NCBI RefSeq assembly: GCF_001945365.1 | Contig: NZ_MSTQ01000006.1 | Span: 1-64,000 of the forward strand | Direction of reading: 5' to 3' | DNA length: 64,000 bases | Source of the DNA: Pseudomonas reinekei | GTDB taxonomy: Bacteria; Pseudomonadota; Gammaproteobacteria; Pseudomonadales; Pseudomonadaceae | In this document: one piece after another, positions 61,114 to 64,000 of the stretch | How positions within the stretch are numbered: position 1 is the stretch's first letter | Layout: each line of letters starts with the position of its first letter | Made by a program: the position numbers and the translations under genes | The notes under the pieces: generated by a model | Databases searched by the model: none | What the model was told of the DNA's origin: nothing | The model's input: the letters and a program-made list of their open reading frames with translations, nothing else

Positions 61114-62892
61114 ATGTCTGACTACAAAGCTCCTTTGCGCGACATGCGCTTCGTACTCAACGAGGTTTTCCAGGTGTCCCGGCTGTGGGCCAAATTGCCC
61201 GGCCTGGCGGACGTGATCGATGAAGAAACCGCCGCCGCGATCCTCGAAGAGGCCGGCAAGATCAGCGCTGAAGTGGTCGCGCCACTGAACCGCGCCAGCG
61301 ACGAACAGGGCTGCACCTGGAACAACGGCGCGGTCAGCGCCGCGGAGGGTTTCATCGCCGCGTATCAAGCGTTTGCCGAAGGTGGCTGGGTCGGCGTCGG
61401 CGGTGATCCGCAGTTCGGCGGCATGGGCATGCCCAAGGCGATTTCGGCGCAGGTTGAAGAGATGGTCAACTCGGCCAGCCTGTCGTTCGGCCTGTACCCG
61501 ATGCTCACGGCGGGCGCCTGCCTGTCGATCAACGCCCACGCCAGCGAAGCGCTGAAAACCAAGTACCTGCCAAACCTGTACGCCGGCACCTGGACCGGCT
61601 CGATGTGCCTGACCGAAGCCCATGCCGGCACTGACTTGGGCATGATCCGCACCCGCGCCGAGCCGCAGGCGGACGGCAGCTACAAGGTCAGCGGCAGCAA
61701 GATTTTCATCACCGGTGGCGAGCACGACCTGACCGAAAACATCATCCATCTGGTGCTGGCGCGTCTGCCCGATGCACCGGCAGGCCCGAAAGGCATTTCG
61801 CTTTTCCTGGTGCCCAAGGTGCTGGTCAACGACGACGGCTCACTGGGCGAACGCAACGCGCTGTCTTGCGGTTCCATCGAGCACAAAATGGGCATCAAGG
61901 CTTCCGCCACCTGCGTGATGAATTTCGACGGCGCGACGGGCTGGATCGTCGACGCCCCGAACAAAGGCTTGGCGGCAATGTTCACCATGATGAATTACGA
62001 GCGCCTGGGCGTGGGCATTCAAGGCCTGGCGCAGGGCGAGCGTTCGTATCAGAACGCCGTCGAATACGCCCGTGATCGCCTGCAAAGCCGTGCGCCGAGC
62101 GGTGCGCAGCTCAAGGAAAAAGCCGCCGACCCGATCATCGTCCACCCCGATGTGCGCCGCATGCTGCTGACCATGAAAGCCCTGAACGAAGGCGGTCGCG
62201 CGTTCTCCAGCTACGTGGCCCTGCAACTGGACACCGCCAAATACAGCGAAGACGCCGTCGTGCGTAACCGCGCGCAAGAACTGGTGTCGCTGCTGACGCC
62301 GGTGGCCAAGGCCTTCCTCACCGACATGGGCCTGGAGACCACCCTGCACGGTCAGATGATTTTCGGTGGCCACGGCTACATCCGCGAGTGGGGCCAGGAG
62401 CAACTGGTACGTGACGTGCGCATCACGCAGATCTACGAAGGCACCAACGGCATCCAGTCCCTCGACCTGGTCGGGCGCAAAATCGTCGGCAGCGGCGGGG
62501 CGCTCTACCGCTTGTTCGCCTCGGAGATCCGCAACTTCACCGCCAATGCCTGTGCTGACCTCGGCGAGTTCACCCGGCCGTTGAACGCCGCCGTCGACAC
62601 CCTCGACGAACTGACTTCGTGGCTGCTCGACCGCGCCCAAAGCAACCCGAATGAAATCGGCGCGGCTTCGGTCGACTACCTGCACGTGTTCGGCTACACC
62701 GCCTACGCGTACCTGTGGGCACGCATGGCCAAGGCGGCCATGAGCACCCCTTCCACGGACGACTTCTACGTCAGCAAACTGGCCACCGCGCGCTTCTACT
62801 TCGCCCGCTTGTTGCCGCGTATTCACTCGTTGAGCGCCTCGGCCAAGGCGGGCAGCGAATGCCTGTTCGCCCTGCAAGCCGAGCAGTTCTGA
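61114..62892 (+). CDS. Acyl-CoA dehydrogenase
   Basis: A 592-residue acyl-CoA dehydrogenase of the long type with an extra C-terminal domain. The FAD regions are CLTEAHAGTDLGMI and GEMIFGG-like GQMIFGGHGYIREWG, and the catalytic Glu lies in ITQIYEGTNGIQSLD. It performs the first oxidation step on acyl-CoA. It lies 19 bases before the acyl-CoA ligase. Confidence 0.9.
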   Translation: MSDYKAPLRDMRFVLNEVFQVSRLWAKLPGLADVIDEETAAAILEEAGKISAEVVAPLNRASDEQGCTWNNGAVSAAEGFIAAYQAFAEGGWVGVGGDPQFGGMGMPKAISAQVEEMVNSASLSFGLYPMLTAGACLSINAHASEALKTKYLPNLYAGTWTGSMCLTEAHAGTDLGMIRTRAEPQADGSYKVSGSKIFITGGEHDLTENIIHLVLARLPDAPAGPKGISLFLVPKVLVNDDGSLGERNALSCGSIEHKMGIKASATCVMNFDGATGWIVDAPNKGLAAMFTMMNYERLGVGIQGLAQGERSYQNAVEYARDRLQSRAPSGAQLKEKAADPIIVHPDVRRMLLTMKALNEGGRAFSSYVALQLDTAKYSEDAVVRNRAQELVSLLTPVAKAFLTDMGLETTLHGQMIFGGHGYIREWGQEQLVRDVRITQIYEGTNGIQSLDLVGRKIVGSGGALYRLFASEIRNFTANACADLGEFTRPLNAAVDTLDELTSWLLDRAQSNPNEIGAASVDYLHVFGYTAYAYLWARMAKAAMSTPSTDDFYVSKLATARFYFARLLPRIHSLSASAKAGSECLFALQAEQF

Positions 62893-62911
62893 CCGGACAA
62901 GGACCCCCCTC

Positions 62912-64000
62912 ATGATGGCGACAAAAATAATTCCACCCGCCGACGGCGCCTATGCCTACCCGCTGCTGATCAAGCAATTGCTGCTGTCCGGCGTGCGCTA
63001 CGAGCCGGGACGGGAAATCGTCTACGCCGACAAACTGCGCTACAGCTACCAGACGCTCAATAAACGCATCCGCCGCCTGGCCAACGCGCTGACGGCGGCC
63101 GGGGTCAAGGCCGGCGATACCGTGGCCTTGCTCGACTGGGACAGCCACCGCTACCTGGAATGCTTCTTCGCCGTACCGATGATCGGCGCGGTGCTGCACA
63201 CGGTGAACATTCGCCTGTCGCCGGAGCAGGTGCTCTACACCATGAACCACGCCGAGGATGATCTGGTGCTGGTGCATGATGATTTCCTGCCGCTGGTTGA
63301 ACAGATTCACGGGCGGCTGACCACGGTGAAAGGCTTCCTCCAGCTGACCGATGACACGCCTGCCGCGACGTCTTTGCCGGTGCTGGGCGAGTATGAAAAC
63401 CTGCTGTCCGAGGCGTCCGACCAGTACGACTTCCCCGACTTCGACGAGCACTCGGTGGCGACCCTGTTCTACACCACCGGCACCACCGGCGACCCGAAAG
63501 GCGTGTACTTCAGCCATCGCCAATTGGTCCTGCACACCCTGAATGCCGTCGGCACCCTGGGCGTTTATCAGGGCCAGCCACTGTTGCGCTCCGACGACGT
63601 GTACATGCCGATCACACCGATGTTCCACGTGCATGCGTGGGGCGTGCCGTATGTCGCCACCCTGATGGGCATCAAGCAGGTCTATCCCGGCCGCTACGAA
63701 CCCAACAGCCTGGTGCGTCTGTATCGCAAAGAGAAGGTCACGTTCTCCCACTGCGTGCCGACCATTTTGCAGATGATCCTCCACTGCGAAGAGGGCAAGG
63801 CGACCCGTTTCGACGGCTGGAAAATGCTCCTTGGCGGCAGCGCCCTGACCCTCGGCATGGCCAGCGAAGCCAGCGCCAAAGGCATGCTGGTGCACGCCGG
63901 TTACGGCATGTCGGAAACCTGCCCGTTGCTGTGCCTGACCTACCTGCGCGACGAAGACCTCGCGCTGCCCCGCGAAGCCCAATTGCCGATCCGCATCAAG
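62912..64000 (+). CDS. Acyl-CoA ligase (partial, cut by window end)
   Basis: The first 363 codons of an AMP-forming acyl-CoA synthetase. The P-loop-like motif is LFYTTGTTGDPKGVYFSH (about 187-204) and the A5 motif is VHAGYGMSET. It activates a medium- or long-chain acid for the dehydrogenase encoded just upstream. AAGGA lies eight bases before the start. The C-terminal domain is outside the window. Confidence 0.9.
   Translation, partial: MMATKIIPPADGAYAYPLLIKQLLLSGVRYEPGREIVYADKLRYSYQTLNKRIRRLANALTAAGVKAGDTVALLDWDSHRYLECFFAVPMIGAVLHTVNIRLSPEQVLYTMNHAEDDLVLVHDDFLPLVEQIHGRLTTVKGFLQLTDDTPAATSLPVLGEYENLLSEASDQYDFPDFDEHSVATLFYTTGTTGDPKGVYFSHRQLVLHTLNAVGTLGVYQGQPLLRSDDVYMPITPMFHVHAWGVPYVATLMGIKQVYPGRYEPNSLVRLYRKEKVTFSHCVPTILQMILHCEEGKATRFDGWKMLLGGSALTLGMASEASAKGMLVHAGYGMSETCPLLCLTYLRDEDLALPREAQLPIRIK

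Noticed and set aside
1..64000. CRISPR arrays, rRNA and tRNA genes, prophage genes
   Set aside because: I saw no regular spaced repeats, tRNA-like cloverleafs or phage gene runs. The recurring GCGAGC-core repeats are REP/REPIN elements with irregular spacing.

Overview
The window is chromosomal DNA from a Pseudomonas of the fluorescens type, judged from sequence alone. It has high-GC coding density, a cyoABCDE operon of Pseudomonas layout, a divergent fhpR/fhp pair, MocR-type regulators, DUF1302/DUF1329 proteins, and many REP/REPIN repeats built on a GCGAGCxxGCTCGC core. I found no rRNA, tRNA, CRISPR or prophage genes. The left edge holds the 3' end of a group II intron, and the right edge cuts an acyl-CoA ligase gene.

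Layout. 1-126: intron tail. 172-6614: Fur-box-led iron locus (DUF3649, PepSY reductase-like protein, DUF3325, FecI-like sigma, FecR-like anti-sigma, STN-type TonB siderophore receptor). 6730-12836: AraC regulator, EamA exporter, D-2-hydroxyacid dehydrogenase, small proteins, YkgJ-type protein, GNAT and CheV. 12971-15859: fhpR and fhp, with three GTCR-N3-TGAC sites and a -24/-12 promoter between them. 16113-22280: dsbB and cyoABCDE. 22418-23073: HigB/HigA-type toxin-antitoxin pair between two nearly identical 36-nt terminators.

23309-35646: an unusual gene set bracketed by two MocR regulators: membrane exporter, ATP-grasp ligase, RidA-like protein, cupin, YfcF-type GST, KamA-like radical SAM protein, class IV aminotransferase, TauD-like oxygenase, AurF-like diiron N-oxygenase and metallo-beta-lactamase-fold hydrolase. 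I read it as a cryptic biosynthetic cluster for a small N-oxidised amino-acid-derived product. It is the best candidate here for an undescribed system.

35974-41519: conserved hypothetical protein, a two-component system divergent from an exported MsrB/MsrA pair, a GGDEF gene remnant and a LysR regulator. 41622-45309: class III aminotransferase, PhoD-like phosphatase and a small exported protein. 45417-51796: a probable catabolic operon (quinone oxidoreductase, TauD-type dioxygenase, BKACE enzyme, MFS carrier, DsbA/FrnE-like protein, Rieske protein, YeiH-type exporter), with an AraC regulator behind it. 53284-64000: alpha/beta hydrolase followed by DUF1302, DUF1329, YCF48-like, RND, acyl-CoA dehydrogenase and acyl-CoA ligase genes, which look like an envelope uptake and acyl-CoA oxidation unit for a hydrophobic acid or ester.
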